Part shown: positions 25,662 through 33,714 of the stretch, in pieces
Layout: each line of letters starts with the position of its first letter
How positions within the stretch are numbered: the first letter of the stretch is position 1
Assembly (NCBI RefSeq): GCF_001949125.1
Contig: NZ_MSTI01000152.1
Span: 1-55,828 of the forward strand
Source of the DNA: Deinococcus marmoris
GTDB lineage: Bacteria; Deinococcota; Deinococci; Deinococcales; Deinococcaceae
Direction: 5' to 3'
Length of the DNA: 55,828 nucleotides
The notes under the pieces: generated by a model
Seen by the model: only the letters and a program-made list of their open reading frames with translations
Told to the model about the DNA's origin: nothing
The model's database searches: none
Program-made: the position numbers and the translations under genes

Positions 25662-26021
25662 TCACATCGGCTTCAGCGGCTTCATGGGCTGCATCGGGGT
25701 CATCGGTTTTATCTCGCTCTGGCCCATGCCGTCTGCCACTTCATCCAGCTCGATATATCTGGCTTCCTCCAGCGACGGTATTTCATTCAGCGAATGCAAT
25801 TGCCCATTCTCGATCTGAAAATAGACCGATCCGTCTCCGGTATGAATCTCCACCACCGCACCGCTTTCGGTCTGGAAGAGGGTGGGGGCAATGGTCCACA
25901 CGCCCGTCGTGACGCCGCTGCTCTGGCGCTGGCCGTCGCCGCTGATGCCAATGGTGGTCTGATCACCCTGGTTTTCCAGCACGATGGTCTGCCCGCCCTT
26001 CAATTTCGCCTGATATGCCAT
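25662..26021 (-). CDS. Conserved hypothetical protein with Met/Pro/Lys-rich tail
   Basis: This 119-residue protein is not assigned to a family. It has a compact beta-rich N-terminal part (MAYQAKLKGGQTIVLENQG, then VWTIAPTLFQTESGAVVEIH and VYFQIENGQLHSL) without cysteines, signal peptide or membrane segment. The last 15 residues are a low-complexity tail with repeated M-x-P units (MTPMQPMKPLKPM). It is separated from xdhA by 234 bp and points the same way. It may be a small cytoplasmic binding protein; no function is proposed. Confidence 0.6.
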   Translation of the reverse strand: MAYQAKLKGGQTIVLENQGDQTTIGISGDGQRQSSGVTTGVWTIAPTLFQTESGAVVEIHTGDGSVYFQIENGQLHSLNEIPSLEEARYIELDEVADGMGQSEIKPMTPMQPMKPLKPM

Positions 26022-26080
26022 GCCCGACAGTAGTGGGTGGGGGAGCGCGGCAGGTCCGTATCGCCTTCAGAGGCATTAAT

Positions 26081-26311
26081 TACGGGTTCCGTCTGTAACG
26101 CGGTAGGAATCGGAACAGCGCCGATCCCTGCACTCCACGCCCGGAACCCGTTTTTCTCCTGCTCGCTCTCGTCATGAACAGACTGTCGTCGTGGGATAGC
26201 ACCCGTATGGGGCTACTCCTCCCCAGGAGGACGCTATTCCTCTGCGTCGCAGCTCTGCGAGTCCCGCTCGGATTTACAGGTGTTTTCAACACCTTCTAAT
26301 CGGAGTCCGTA
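26081..26311 (-). mobile_element. Small structured interspersed element C (same family as B, with a 97-bp extra segment)
   Basis: This 231-bp element is in reverse orientation to B. Its outer ends are TACGGGTTCCG (26081-26091) and CGGAGTCCGTA (26301-26311). It has an internal copy CGGAACCCGT (26142-26151). One stem is GGAATCGG/CCGATCCC (26106-26113, 26121-26128), the other AGGTGTT/AACACCT (26278-26284, 26288-26294). The 12-mer CCGCTCGGATTT (26264-26275) matches B exactly in reverse. The stems differ in sequence from those of B but pair in the same places. It fills most of the 321-bp gap before the histidine kinase gene and ends about 20 bp before its promoter box. No clear target duplication. 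Confidence 0.7.
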
Positions 26312-26316
26312 TGAGT

Positions 26317-26336
26317 TTGCGTCCGTGCGGCACAAT
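26317..26336 (+). promoter_or_regulatory. Promoter box of the histidine kinase gene (CACAAT)
   Basis: CACAAT (26331-26336) lies six bases before the ATG at 26343, consistent with a leaderless transcript. The bases from TGCGTCC to CACAATGC recur with one indel and one change at 31914-31935 before the flavoprotein gene. Confidence 0.4.
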
Positions 26337-26342
26337 GCGGGG

Positions 26343-28199
26343 ATGAAACGCCTGTCGCTCGCCGTCCTGATCTGGCTGCTGCTGGCCGGGGCAGGCGTGG
26401 CGGCGCTGTTCACCGGGGCGCGCGGGCAATTCACGGAAACCTTCAACACCGACGCCCGCATCCTGCACCGCGTCCTGTCGCAGCGCATGGAGCAGCAAGA
26501 AGCTGTGCTGAACGCTGTGGACGCGCTGGGGCAGGGCATGGACGCGGCGGCACTGGGAAGTTATCTGGACACGCTGCTGCGCCCCTACCCGCAGGTGGTG
26601 GCGGTAGAGCGCTGCACGGCGGGGGCCTGCCGGGTGCTGGGAACGCCTGCCGAGCCGCCGCCAAAGCTGGCTCCCGCCCTGTCCCCAGATCCCGCCGTGC
26701 GCTGGCCGGAAGGTGGCGGTCCGCTGTACGCATTGTCGCGCGGTGATGTGCGCGTGTGGGTGGACGCGCGGCGGCTGACCGGAGCGCTGGACAGTGGGGC
26801 CGCGCCGCTGACCTACACACTGTTTCAACCCGCCACGGGCGCGGTGATCGTGAATCATACGCAAGAGGGTGGGACCGGGGCAGCTTCCACCACATTGCGG
26901 GTGGAAAAGGTGCTGGGAACGGCCCTGCAACCCTTTCCCATCGTCATCTCGCGCCCGGTGCCGTGGGGGGTCTGGCCGTGGATGGCGGGCCTGTTGTGGA
27001 CTTTGCTGACGGCGGGCCTGACCGCACTGGTCTGGCGACTGCTGGAAGCCCGGAGGACCGCGCAACACGCCCTGCTGGACGAACGGGCGCGGGCCGGGGG
27101 CGTGGTGGAGGCCGCCTCAGAGGCCATCGTGGCGCTGGACAGCCTTCACCGGGTCACGCTGGCAAACCCGGCGGCGCGGGCGGCGATGGCCCACCCGCTG
27201 CCCCCTGGCACCGATCTGCGCGATGTCACCACCTTCCAGGCCACGCTGTCGCAGGCTCCGTTTGATGCCGCGTCCTTCTGGGACAGCGCCGGGCCTGTCG
27301 CCCTGCCCGAAGGTCTGACGTTGCTGCGAAATGGCGAGGCTGTGGGGGTGGAAGGCTCTCTGGCCCCCCTCCCCGGCGCGGACGGCACCCTGCGCGGGCG
27401 GGTGCTGATCGTGCGCGAGGTGGGGCCACTTCAGCGCCGGATGCTGGAACATCTGGAAAACGGCGAGCGGCGCGTGCGCGAACACGAGGACATGCTGGCC
27501 CACGTCTCGCGCCTGTCCACCCTGGGCGAGATGGGCGCGGGGCTGGCGCACGAGCTGAACCAGCCGCTGACCGCCATCGTCAGCTACGGGCAGGCGGCGG
27601 CGCGGCTGCTGGACGATCCCGAACCCGATCTGGCCCGGGTGCGGCATGCGGTGGGCGCGTCGGTCACGCAGGCCGTGCGGGCAGCGCAGATCATCGTGCG
27701 GCTACGCCAGTGGGTGCGCCGCACGCCCAGCACGGCGCGGCCCACCGATCTGGTTCAGGCCGTGCAGAATGTGCTGACCCTGTGCCGCGCGGACCTGAAC
27801 CGCCTGGGCGTGCGGGTGGTCACAGATTACGCCGACGCGCCGCTGGTTCAGGCCGATCCGGTGCAACTGGAACAGATCGTCCTGAACCTGCTCAGGAACG
27901 CGCTGGACGCTGTGCAGGACACCCCTGATCCTGCTATTGAGCTGAGCATCGTGCTGGAGAGGGGTGGCTGGTCCCTGAGTGTGAGCGACAACGGCCCCGG
28001 AATTGCCGCCGAGGTTGCGCCGCGCCTGTTCACGCCGTTTACCACCAGCAAATCGGGCGGTCTGGGCCTGGGCCTGAGTCTGTCGCAGACACTGGCGCAG
28101 GGGATGGGCGGTGACCTGAGCGGCGCGAATGCCCATGCGGGCGGCGCGGTCTTCATCCTCAACCTTCCGCGTCTGGAACTGGAGGCCGCAAGTGACTGA
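26343..28199 (+). CDS. Membrane sensor histidine kinase
   Basis: This 618-residue kinase has a first membrane segment at about 4-24, an extracytoplasmic domain to about 208 and a second membrane segment at about 210-232. A PAS-like region (about 240-350) precedes the kinase core. The H-box is GAGLAHELNQPLTAIVSYGQ with phospho-acceptor His403. An N-box (LNLLRNALDAV), G1 (VSDNGPGI), F (LFTPFTTSK) and G2 (GLGLGLSLSQTL) follow. This layout resembles DctB/FixL-type kinases. The ATG at 26343 is chosen because of the CACAAT box; the in-frame ATG at 26280 lies inside element C. It overlaps the response regulator start by eight bases. The signal is unknown. Confidence 0.92.
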   Translation: MKRLSLAVLIWLLLAGAGVAALFTGARGQFTETFNTDARILHRVLSQRMEQQEAVLNAVDALGQGMDAAALGSYLDTLLRPYPQVVAVERCTAGACRVLGTPAEPPPKLAPALSPDPAVRWPEGGGPLYALSRGDVRVWVDARRLTGALDSGAAPLTYTLFQPATGAVIVNHTQEGGTGAASTTLRVEKVLGTALQPFPIVISRPVPWGVWPWMAGLLWTLLTAGLTALVWRLLEARRTAQHALLDERARAGGVVEAASEAIVALDSLHRVTLANPAARAAMAHPLPPGTDLRDVTTFQATLSQAPFDAASFWDSAGPVALPEGLTLLRNGEAVGVEGSLAPLPGADGTLRGRVLIVREVGPLQRRMLEHLENGERRVREHEDMLAHVSRLSTLGEMGAGLAHELNQPLTAIVSYGQAAARLLDDPEPDLARVRHAVGASVTQAVRAAQIIVRLRQWVRRTPSTARPTDLVQAVQNVLTLCRADLNRLGVRVVTDYADAPLVQADPVQLEQIVLNLLRNALDAVQDTPDPAIELSIVLERGGWSLSVSDNGPGIAAEVAPRLFTPFTTSKSGGLGLGLSLSQTLAQGMGGDLSGANAHAGGAVFILNLPRLELEAASD

Positions 28200-28839
28200 G
28201 CCAGTCATCAATGTTGGCCTGCCGCTGGAACCCACCGTGTATCTGGTGGACGATGACGACGCGGTGCGTGACGCGCTGGGCTTTCTGCTGGGGACGGTGG
28301 GGCTGAACGTGCGCCCCTTTGCCGATGGTCTGGAGCTGGAGCGCGCCCTGGACGCCGAGGGGCCGCCCGCCATAGGTTGCCTGCTGCTGGATATTCGTAT
28401 GCCGCACATCAGCGGCCTGCAACTGCAATTGCGCCTGCAAGAGCGCGGTGTGGACCTGCCCGTGATTCTGTTGACCGGACACGCCGACGTGGAGTTATGC
28501 CGCCGGGCCTTCCGTCAGGGTGCGGCGGACTTTCTCAGCAAGCCCGTGGACGAGACCGAGTTGCTGGAAGCTGTGCAGCGGGCCGTGCGCCAGCATCTGC
28601 GGGGCCGTCAGCGCCGCGCGGCGAGTGGGCAGGCCCGGCTGCGTCTCTCGCGCCTGTCTGTCCGCGAACATGATGTCCTGCGCGGCATTCTGGACGGCCA
28701 GACCAGCAAGCAGACCGCCCGCACGCTGGAGATTTCTGCCCGCACCGTGGAAACCCACCGCGCCAGCCTGTTTGCCAAGCTGGAGGCCGATTCGCTGGCT
28801 GAGGTGATCCGCCTCGCGCTGGAAGGAGAAGATGTTTGA
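28192..28839 (+). CDS. FixJ/LuxR-type response regulator
   Basis: This 215-residue regulator starts at a GTG (28192) after GGAGG and overlaps the kinase stop by eight bases. The receiver domain (about 14-130) has acidic residues Asp20-23, phospho-acceptor Asp67 (CLLLDIRMP), Thr95 region (LLTGHAD) and Lys117 (LSKPVDE). The C-terminal LuxR-type helix-turn-helix (about 148-212) contains LSVREHDVLRGILDGQTSKQ and SARTVETHRA. It is the cognate partner of the kinase just upstream. Its stop overlaps the ATG of the broken reductase-like gene, which may therefore have been a co-transcribed target or passenger. Confidence 0.93.
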   Translation: MTEPVINVGLPLEPTVYLVDDDDAVRDALGFLLGTVGLNVRPFADGLELERALDAEGPPAIGCLLLDIRMPHISGLQLQLRLQERGVDLPVILLTGHADVELCRRAFRQGAADFLSKPVDETELLEAVQRAVRQHLRGRQRRAASGQARLRLSRLSVREHDVLRGILDGQTSKQTARTLEISARTVETHRASLFAKLEADSLAEVIRLALEGEDV

Positions 28840-29549
28840 CCGCGATTGGGCGGCCAGAGGAGACCCTCTGCGTAAGGTCATCGTGACCGAGTTTCTGACC
28901 CTGGACGGCGTGTACGAGGATTCCACCCCTTGGCAGCAGGGTTATACCAGTCACCGAAAATGAGGCTGAATAAGCCGAATTTTCCGAGCAGAGCGAGAAG
29001 AGAAAAATACCAGTCACCAAAATGGAGGCGGAACTCTCGGCGCTTTTCTGAGAGTTCCGCCTCCATTTTGGTGACTGGTATTACAGCCCAGAGGATGGCC
29101 CGTTCAAGCACGACGAACTGTTTGAGAGCGGCGGCCTGCTGCTGGGCCGCGTGACCTACCAGGGCTTCGCCGCGTACTGGCCCACCGCTAGCGGCACCGG
29201 GGCGTTTGGCGAACGCATGAACAGCCTGCCAAAGTTTGTCGTCACCACCACCCTGGGATCCCTGGAATGGAACGCCACCGCGCTGGAGGGAGATGTCGGC
29301 GCGGCAGTGCGGGCTTTGAAGCAGCAGGATGGCCAGAACCTCCTTGTCTACGGCAGCGGCACCCTGGTCCAGACGCTGCTGCGCCTTGGCCTCGTGGACG
29401 AACTCCGGCTGATGGTCTACCCACTGGTGCTGGGAAGCGGTAAGCGCCTGTTTGCGGATGGGGACCGTCTGGCGCTGAATCTGACCTCCTCAAGAGACCT
29501 CGGCTCAGGCGTGCTGCTGCTGACCTACGGACCTGTGGCGGGAAGCTGA
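28832..29549 (+). pseudogene. Dihydrofolate reductase-like (RibD C-terminal domain) gene interrupted by element D
   Basis: The ATG at 28832 follows GGAAGGAG and overlaps the response-regulator stop. The N-terminal part (KVIVTEFLTLDGVYED) stops after 43 residues at 28963, inside an inserted element. The C-terminal part continues in another frame to 29549 (DELFESGGLLLGRVTYQGFA, NLLVYGSGTLVQTLL, LVLGSGKRLF). Removing 139 bp, which is element D plus one copy of its TTA duplication, restores one continuous frame. The result is 192 residues, a normal length for this NADPH-dependent reductase family. As it stands the gene should not make a full protein. The substrate of the family is usually unknown. 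Confidence 0.85.
28945..29080 (+). mobile_element. Small structured interspersed element D (TACCAGTCACC ends), TTA target duplication
   Basis: This 136-bp non-coding insertion has ends TACCAGTCACC (28945-28955) and GGTGACTGGTA (29070-29080) and is flanked by TTA on both sides (28942-28944, 29081-29083). A second direct copy of the end lies at 29008-29018. From 29006 to 29082 it forms a perfect hairpin with 33-bp arms and an 11-base loop. A short stem GGCT/AGCC (28964-28967, 28973-28976) and a purine-rich core (28980-29007, with CCGAGCAGAGCGAGAAGAG) complete the layout seen in A-C. The perfect arms and intact duplication suggest a recent insertion. Mobilisation by a transposase elsewhere is inferred. 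Confidence 0.85.
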
Positions 29550-29667
29550 TTTCCATGTCCATAGCGGGCGGTAAGCCACCTGGCCCATCCGGCGTACCCT
29601 GCCTGACGGTAGCCTCTGCATGAATCAACGCACTTGCCACTCTCGCTGAGCATGTAAAGGACGGAAC

Positions 29668-30483
29668 ATGACCGAAACTGAAGCCATTGCGCGGGCAGAT
29701 GCCCCCCGCACCCGCGCCAGCCTCGCCGCTGACCTCCGTGCGCTGGGCGTGGGGGCGGGCGACGTGCTGATGGCTCACGTCAGTCTGAGCAGCCTGGGCT
29801 GGGTGGCCGGTGGACCGGTGGCGGTGATCCAGGCCCTTCAGGATGCCGTGACACCTGCGGGAACACTGGTGATGCCCACCTTCACCCTGAACCTGACCGA
29901 TCCGGCAGACTGGCGCAGACCCGCCGTTCCACCATCCTGGTGGGAAACCATCCGCGCCGAGACCCCAGCCTTTGACCCGGCGCTGACGCCCACGCGCGGG
30001 ATGGGCCGCACCGCCGAACTGTTCAGAACGTGGCCGGACGCGAGGCGCAGCGATCACCCGCATAGTTCCTTCGCCGCGTGGGGCAGGCACGCCGAGGTCA
30101 TCACGGCGGACCACCCCCTGACATTTTCGCTGGGAGAAGGCTCGCCCCTGTCCCGCGTCTATGACCTGAATGGCCGGGTGCTACTGCTGGGGACCAAGAA
30201 CAACTCCAGCCTGCACCTCGCGGAAGTCCGGTCCGGCAAGCAGAAGACTGTGCCTTTCAGCGGCCCCATTCGGGTGAACGGGCAGCCGCAGTGGGTGACG
30301 TTTGACGAATGCGATTATGACGAGGACGCCTTCCCGCCCGTCAAAGCCGCCTTTGAAGCGAGTGGCGCAGTCACGGTAGGGAAAGTCGGCTCAGCTACCG
30401 CGAAACTGATGTCCCAGAAAGCTCTGGTGGATTTCGCTGTGCAGTGGTGGACGGCGGATTCGGCTACCGACGCTTCGTCCTGA
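29668..30483 (+). CDS. Aminoglycoside 3-N-acetyltransferase family protein
   Basis: This 271-residue protein belongs to the AAC(3)/YokD family, which transfers acetyl from acetyl-CoA to an amine. Typical stretches are LRALGVGAGDVLMAHVSLSS, LGWVAGGPVAVIQALQDAV, GTLVMPTFT, the RRSDHPHSSFAAWG motif that holds the conserved His, and GRVLLLGTKNNSSLHLAE. The length is normal. AAAGGA precedes the ATG. It stands alone between the broken reductase gene and a secreted protein. Chromosomal members are not necessarily aminoglycoside resistance enzymes and no mobile context is seen, so resistance should not be assumed. Confidence 0.88.
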   Translation: MTETEAIARADAPRTRASLAADLRALGVGAGDVLMAHVSLSSLGWVAGGPVAVIQALQDAVTPAGTLVMPTFTLNLTDPADWRRPAVPPSWWETIRAETPAFDPALTPTRGMGRTAELFRTWPDARRSDHPHSSFAAWGRHAEVITADHPLTFSLGEGSPLSRVYDLNGRVLLLGTKNNSSLHLAEVRSGKQKTVPFSGPIRVNGQPQWVTFDECDYDEDAFPPVKAAFEASGAVTVGKVGSATAKLMSQKALVDFAVQWWTADSATDASS

Positions 30484-30589
30484 GGGGCAGTGCTGCGGCA
30501 GGTTTTCCCCACCTCTCCGTAAAACTACGCAGTCCATACGCGAATTGCCCGGATACCGTTTTTGCCGTGTGGGGCGCAAAATATCAGGC

Positions 30590-31093
30590 ATGAAGAAGAT
30601 TCTGACTGCCCTGCTGACCGTCTCTGCCATCTCTCTGGCCGCCGCACAGACCACTCCCACGCCGATCAAGCTGGCAACCACCGCCACCGTGTCAACCGCC
30701 AGCCTGAGCCTGAGCGCCGCCAGCCGGATTGCCACGCTGGCCGTGAACAACTGCGCCCAACTGGGCTACAACGTGACTGCCACCGTGGTGGACCGCAGCG
30801 GCGTGACCCTGGCCGTGGCCCGCGCCGAGAATGCCGGGCCGCATACCCTGGGGGCCAGTCTGGGCAAGGCGTTCACCAGCGCCAGCGCCCGCAACCTGAC
30901 CAGTAACATTGCCAAGGGGCTGGAAGCCAACCCCGGTCTGGCCGACATCCCCGGCTATCTGGTGCTGGCAGGCGGCGCGCCGATTAACGTGGGAGGCGCA
31001 GTGGTGGGCGCGGTAGGCGTGGGCGGCGCACCCAGCGGCCTGACCGACGAGAAGTGCGGCACCGATGCCGTGGAAACGGTGCTAGGCAAGTAA
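30590..31093 (+). CDS. Secreted GlcG/HbpS family protein
   Basis: This 167-residue protein has a clear signal peptide (MKKILTALLTVSAISLAAAQ) and a mature domain of the GlcG/HbpS/Cob-adenosyltransferase-like heme-binding family. Family marks are AASRIATLAVNNCAQLGY, TATVVDRSGVTLAVARAENAG, ASLGKAFTSASARN, PGYLVLAGGAPI and VVGAVGVGGAPSGLTDEKC. Members bind heme or small ligands and often sense oxidative or iron stress outside the cytoplasm. The ATG at 30590 begins the signal peptide; upstream in-frame ATG 30545 is rejected. The ankyrin gene begins one base after its stop, so they form an operon. Confidence 0.88.
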   Translation: MKKILTALLTVSAISLAAAQTTPTPIKLATTATVSTASLSLSAASRIATLAVNNCAQLGYNVTATVVDRSGVTLAVARAENAGPHTLGASLGKAFTSASARNLTSNIAKGLEANPGLADIPGYLVLAGGAPINVGGAVVGAVGVGGAPSGLTDEKCGTDAVETVLGK

Positions 31094-31094
31094 A

Positions 31095-31811
31095 ATGCGT
31101 GATGTGAAGAAGCTGTCCAGAGGGGTCATTCTCGGTCTGGCCCTGCTGGGCAGTTTCTCGCCGTCGCCAATGGCTTCGGCTCTGGGTGTGAAAGGGAGCG
31201 CCGTGACCACGACTGCACAGAAGAGCAAGCTGAACGCGCAATTGCTCCAGGCCGCCGAACAGGGCAATCTGGAGCAACTTCAGACGCTGTTGAAAGCGGG
31301 TGCGTCCGCCAGCGCCGCCGACGGCAGTGGACGCACGGCACTGACCTGGGCCGCCAAGGGGGACCACGTGGCCGTTGCCCGCGCCCTGATTGCAGCGGGT
31401 GCGGACCCTGATCCGCAGGACGATCAGCGCAATAATGCCCTGCTGGTCACGGGCGAAACCGGCAGCGTCGCCATGCTGCGCGAGGTTTTAAAGGCCAAGC
31501 CCGATCTGACGCGTACCAACCGCTACGGCGGCACCGCCCTGATTCCCGCCGCAGACCGGGGCCACCTGCCGTATGTGAGCGAGATTCTGAAAACCACCAA
31601 AATAGACGTGAACCACGTCAACAATCTGGGCTGGACGGCGCTGCTGGAAGCGGTGATCCTGGGCGACGGCGGCAGGGCGCACACCGGGATCGTGCACGAA
31701 CTGCTGGCCCACGGTGCAGACCGGAAGATTGCGGACCGTGAGGGCGTCACGCCCTTGCAACACGCCCGCCAGCGCGGATACAGCGAGATGGTCAAGCTGC
31801 TGGAAAAGTAA
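31095..31811 (+). CDS. Secreted ankyrin-repeat protein
   Basis: This 238-residue protein has an N-terminal signal-like segment (KKLSRGVILGLALLGSF, then ASALG) and about five ankyrin repeats from residue 45 on. Examples are LLQAAEQGNLEQLQTLLKAG, GRTALTWAAKGDHVAVARAL, GGTALIPAADRGHLPYVSEI and GVTPLQHARQRGYSEMVKLL. Periplasmic ankyrin proteins often partner with heme or redox proteins; here it directly follows the GlcG/HbpS gene. A protein-protein contact with that product is plausible but inferred. A Rho-independent terminator follows at 31847. Confidence 0.88.
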   Translation: MRDVKKLSRGVILGLALLGSFSPSPMASALGVKGSAVTTTAQKSKLNAQLLQAAEQGNLEQLQTLLKAGASASAADGSGRTALTWAAKGDHVAVARALIAAGADPDPQDDQRNNALLVTGETGSVAMLREVLKAKPDLTRTNRYGGTALIPAADRGHLPYVSEILKTTKIDVNHVNNLGWTALLEAVILGDGGRAHTGIVHELLAHGADRKIADREGVTPLQHARQRGYSEMVKLLEK

Positions 31812-31846
31812 TCTGGCTCTGAGTTCTGAAACGTGCCAAACACCGT

Positions 31847-31869
31847 CTCTCCCGCCGGAGAGGTTTTTT
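31847..31869 (+). terminator. Rho-independent terminator after the GlcG-ankyrin operon
   Basis: CTCTCC, a CGCC loop and GGAGAG form a GC-rich stem at 31847-31862. It is followed by G and a run of six T, 35 bp after the ankyrin stop. Confidence 0.88.
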
Positions 31870-31913
31870 CTTTGCCCTGGCCGGAAGCCACCTTCACGTC
31901 CCCACGCAAAACC

Positions 31914-31935
31914 TGCGTCCTGTGCGCCACAATGC
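31914..31935 (+). promoter_or_regulatory. Promoter-like box shared with the histidine kinase gene
   Basis: The 22-bp stretch ending in CACAATGC matches 26318-26338 with one indel and one change. Here it lies about 50 bp before the ATG at 31985, which has its own GGGGAGGG ribosome-binding site, so this transcript would have a leader. Confidence 0.35.
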
Positions 31936-31984
31936 CCGCATCTATTAAACAGGATCAAGGTCAGCCGCTGACCGGGGAGGGAAG

Positions 31985-33646
31985 ATGACAACACATGACA
32001 CCGACATCATCGTGATCGGCGCGGGGCTGGCCGGACTGGTGGCCGCCGCCGAGGCCGCCGACGCCGGAAAGCGCGTGCTGCTGCTGGACCAGGAAGGTGA
32101 GCAGAATCTGGGCGGACAGGCGTTCTGGTCTTTCGGCGGCCTGTTCTTGATCGATACGCCAGAGCAGCGCCGCCTGAAAATCCGTGACAGCCACGAACTG
32201 GCGTGGCGCGACTGGCAGAATACGGCGGGATTTGACCGCCCCGAGGACCACTGGCCCCGCAAATGGGCCGAGGCTTACGTGGACTTTGCCGCTGGGGAAA
32301 AGTATGGCTGGCTGGCTTCGCAGGGCATGAAGTTCTTTCCCGGTGTGGGCTGGGCCGAGCGCGGCGGGCAGGGCGCAAGTGGCCCCGGCAACAGCGTGCC
32401 GCGCTTCCACATCACCTGGGGCACCGGGCCAGGGGTGGTAGAACCGTTTGAACGCCGGGTGCGCGAGCATGTTGCCACTGGCAGGATTGCCTTCAAATTC
32501 CGTCATCGTGTGCGCGGCCTGAACATCACGGACGGTGTGGTGCATGGGGTTCACGGCGACATTCTGGAATCCTCCAACGTATTGCGTGGAGAGGACAGTT
32601 CACGCGTGGTGGTGGACGATTTTGACCTGAATGCTGGGGCCGTCATCCTTACGTCTGGCGGCATCGGGGGCAATCAGGAACTGGTGCGGAAGAACTGGCC
32701 TACAGAGCGCCTCGGCCCCGCGCCCGAGTTCATGATTTCCGGCGTGCCGAAGCATGTGGACGGCGCAGCGCAGGGGATGGCCGAGGCGGCGGGCGCGCAC
32801 CTGATCAACCGGGACCGCATGTGGCACTACACCGAGGGCATCCGCAACTGGAATCCCATCTGGCCCATGCACGGCATTCGCATCCTGCCCGGTCCCAGCA
32901 GCCTGTGGCTCGCGCCAGACGGCACACGGCTACCGTACCCGAATTACCCCGGCTTCGACACCCTGGGCACGCTGCAACACATCACCACGAACGGTTATCC
33001 GTATACGTGGTTCGTGCTGAACCGGGCCATCATCAAGAAGGAATTCACCCTTTCAGGCAGCGAACAGAATCTCGATCTGACAGACCGCGATCTCCGCAAG
33101 GTGGCCGGACGGCTGGGCAAGAATGTCGCGCCCTCCGTGCAGGCGTTCATGGACAGCGGCGCGGATTTCGTGGTGCGCGACAGCCTGCCCGAACTGGTGC
33201 GCGGCATGAACGAGTCCATCGGCAACAGTGCCGTGGATTACGACACGGTGGCGCGCGAGGTGGCGGACCGTGACCTCCAGATCGCCAACCCCTTCGGCAA
33301 GGACCCGCAACTGGCGGTGGTGCGCGGCGCGCGGGCCTTCATCAACGAACGCCTGATCCGCATCGTCAAGCCTGCGCCGCTGCTGGACTCGGCCTCGGGG
33401 CCGCTGATCGCCGTCAAGCTGAACATCCTGACCCGCAAAACGCTGGGCGGTCTGGAAACCGATTTGCAGGCGCGGGTGCTGGGCACGGGCGGCCAGCCGA
33501 TGCCGGGGCTGTACGCTGCCGGGGAAGTCGCGGGCTTTGGCGGCGGCGGGATGCACGGCTACCGCTCGCTGGAAGGTACGTTCCTGGGCGGCTGCCTGTT
33601 CAGCGGGCGGGTGGCGGGGCGCTGCGCGGCGGGGGCGGTGGGGTAG
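31985..33646 (+). CDS. FAD-binding dehydrogenase (fumarate reductase/ketosteroid dehydrogenase-like)
   Basis: This 553-residue flavoprotein begins with TDIIVIGAGLAGLVAAAEAA and VLLLDQE, the FAD dinucleotide motif. It continues with the GGQAFWSFGGLFLID segment, ILTSGGIGGNQELVRKNWP, and ends with PGLYAAGEVAGFGGGGMHGY and SLEGTFLGGCLFSGRVAG, typical of the flavocytochrome c/3-ketosteroid-1-dehydrogenase group. No signal peptide or heme motif is seen. It lies alone between the ankyrin gene and a HAD hydrolase. The family includes uncharacterised dehydrogenases with steroid-like or dicarboxylate substrates; no specific substrate can be read here. Confidence 0.88.
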   Translation: MTTHDTDIIVIGAGLAGLVAAAEAADAGKRVLLLDQEGEQNLGGQAFWSFGGLFLIDTPEQRRLKIRDSHELAWRDWQNTAGFDRPEDHWPRKWAEAYVDFAAGEKYGWLASQGMKFFPGVGWAERGGQGASGPGNSVPRFHITWGTGPGVVEPFERRVREHVATGRIAFKFRHRVRGLNITDGVVHGVHGDILESSNVLRGEDSSRVVVDDFDLNAGAVILTSGGIGGNQELVRKNWPTERLGPAPEFMISGVPKHVDGAAQGMAEAAGAHLINRDRMWHYTEGIRNWNPIWPMHGIRILPGPSSLWLAPDGTRLPYPNYPGFDTLGTLQHITTNGYPYTWFVLNRAIIKKEFTLSGSEQNLDLTDRDLRKVAGRLGKNVAPSVQAFMDSGADFVVRDSLPELVRGMNESIGNSAVDYDTVAREVADRDLQIANPFGKDPQLAVVRGARAFINERLIRIVKPAPLLDSASGPLIAVKLNILTRKTLGGLETDLQARVLGTGGQPMPGLYAAGEVAGFGGGGMHGYRSLEGTFLGGCLFSGRVAGRCAAGAVG

Positions 33647-33701
33647 TAGGGGGATAAAGCCCTGCCCAAGCGCCGCCCATCTGCCGCGCCCGCACCCCCG
33701 C

Positions 33702-33707
33702 TACCCT
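33702..33707 (+). promoter_or_regulatory. Leaderless -10 (TACCCT) of the HAD hydrolase gene
   Basis: TACCCT is followed by seven bases and the ATG at 33715, with no Shine-Dalgarno sequence. Confidence 0.5.
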
Positions 33708-33714
33708 GACGCCC

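Noticed and set aside
29006..29082. The perfect 33-bp-arm hairpin as an intrinsic terminator
   Set aside because: It has no T-run on either strand and lies inside a disrupted gene as part of element D.
28832..29549. Programmed frameshift or sequencing error in the reductase-like gene
   Set aside because: A 136-bp insert with inverted ends and TTA duplications explains the break exactly; a simple frameshift does not.
29668..30483. Acquired aminoglycoside resistance gene
   Set aside because: The family match is clear, but the gene has ordinary local composition and no integron, IS or plasmid context; chromosomal relatives often act on other amines.
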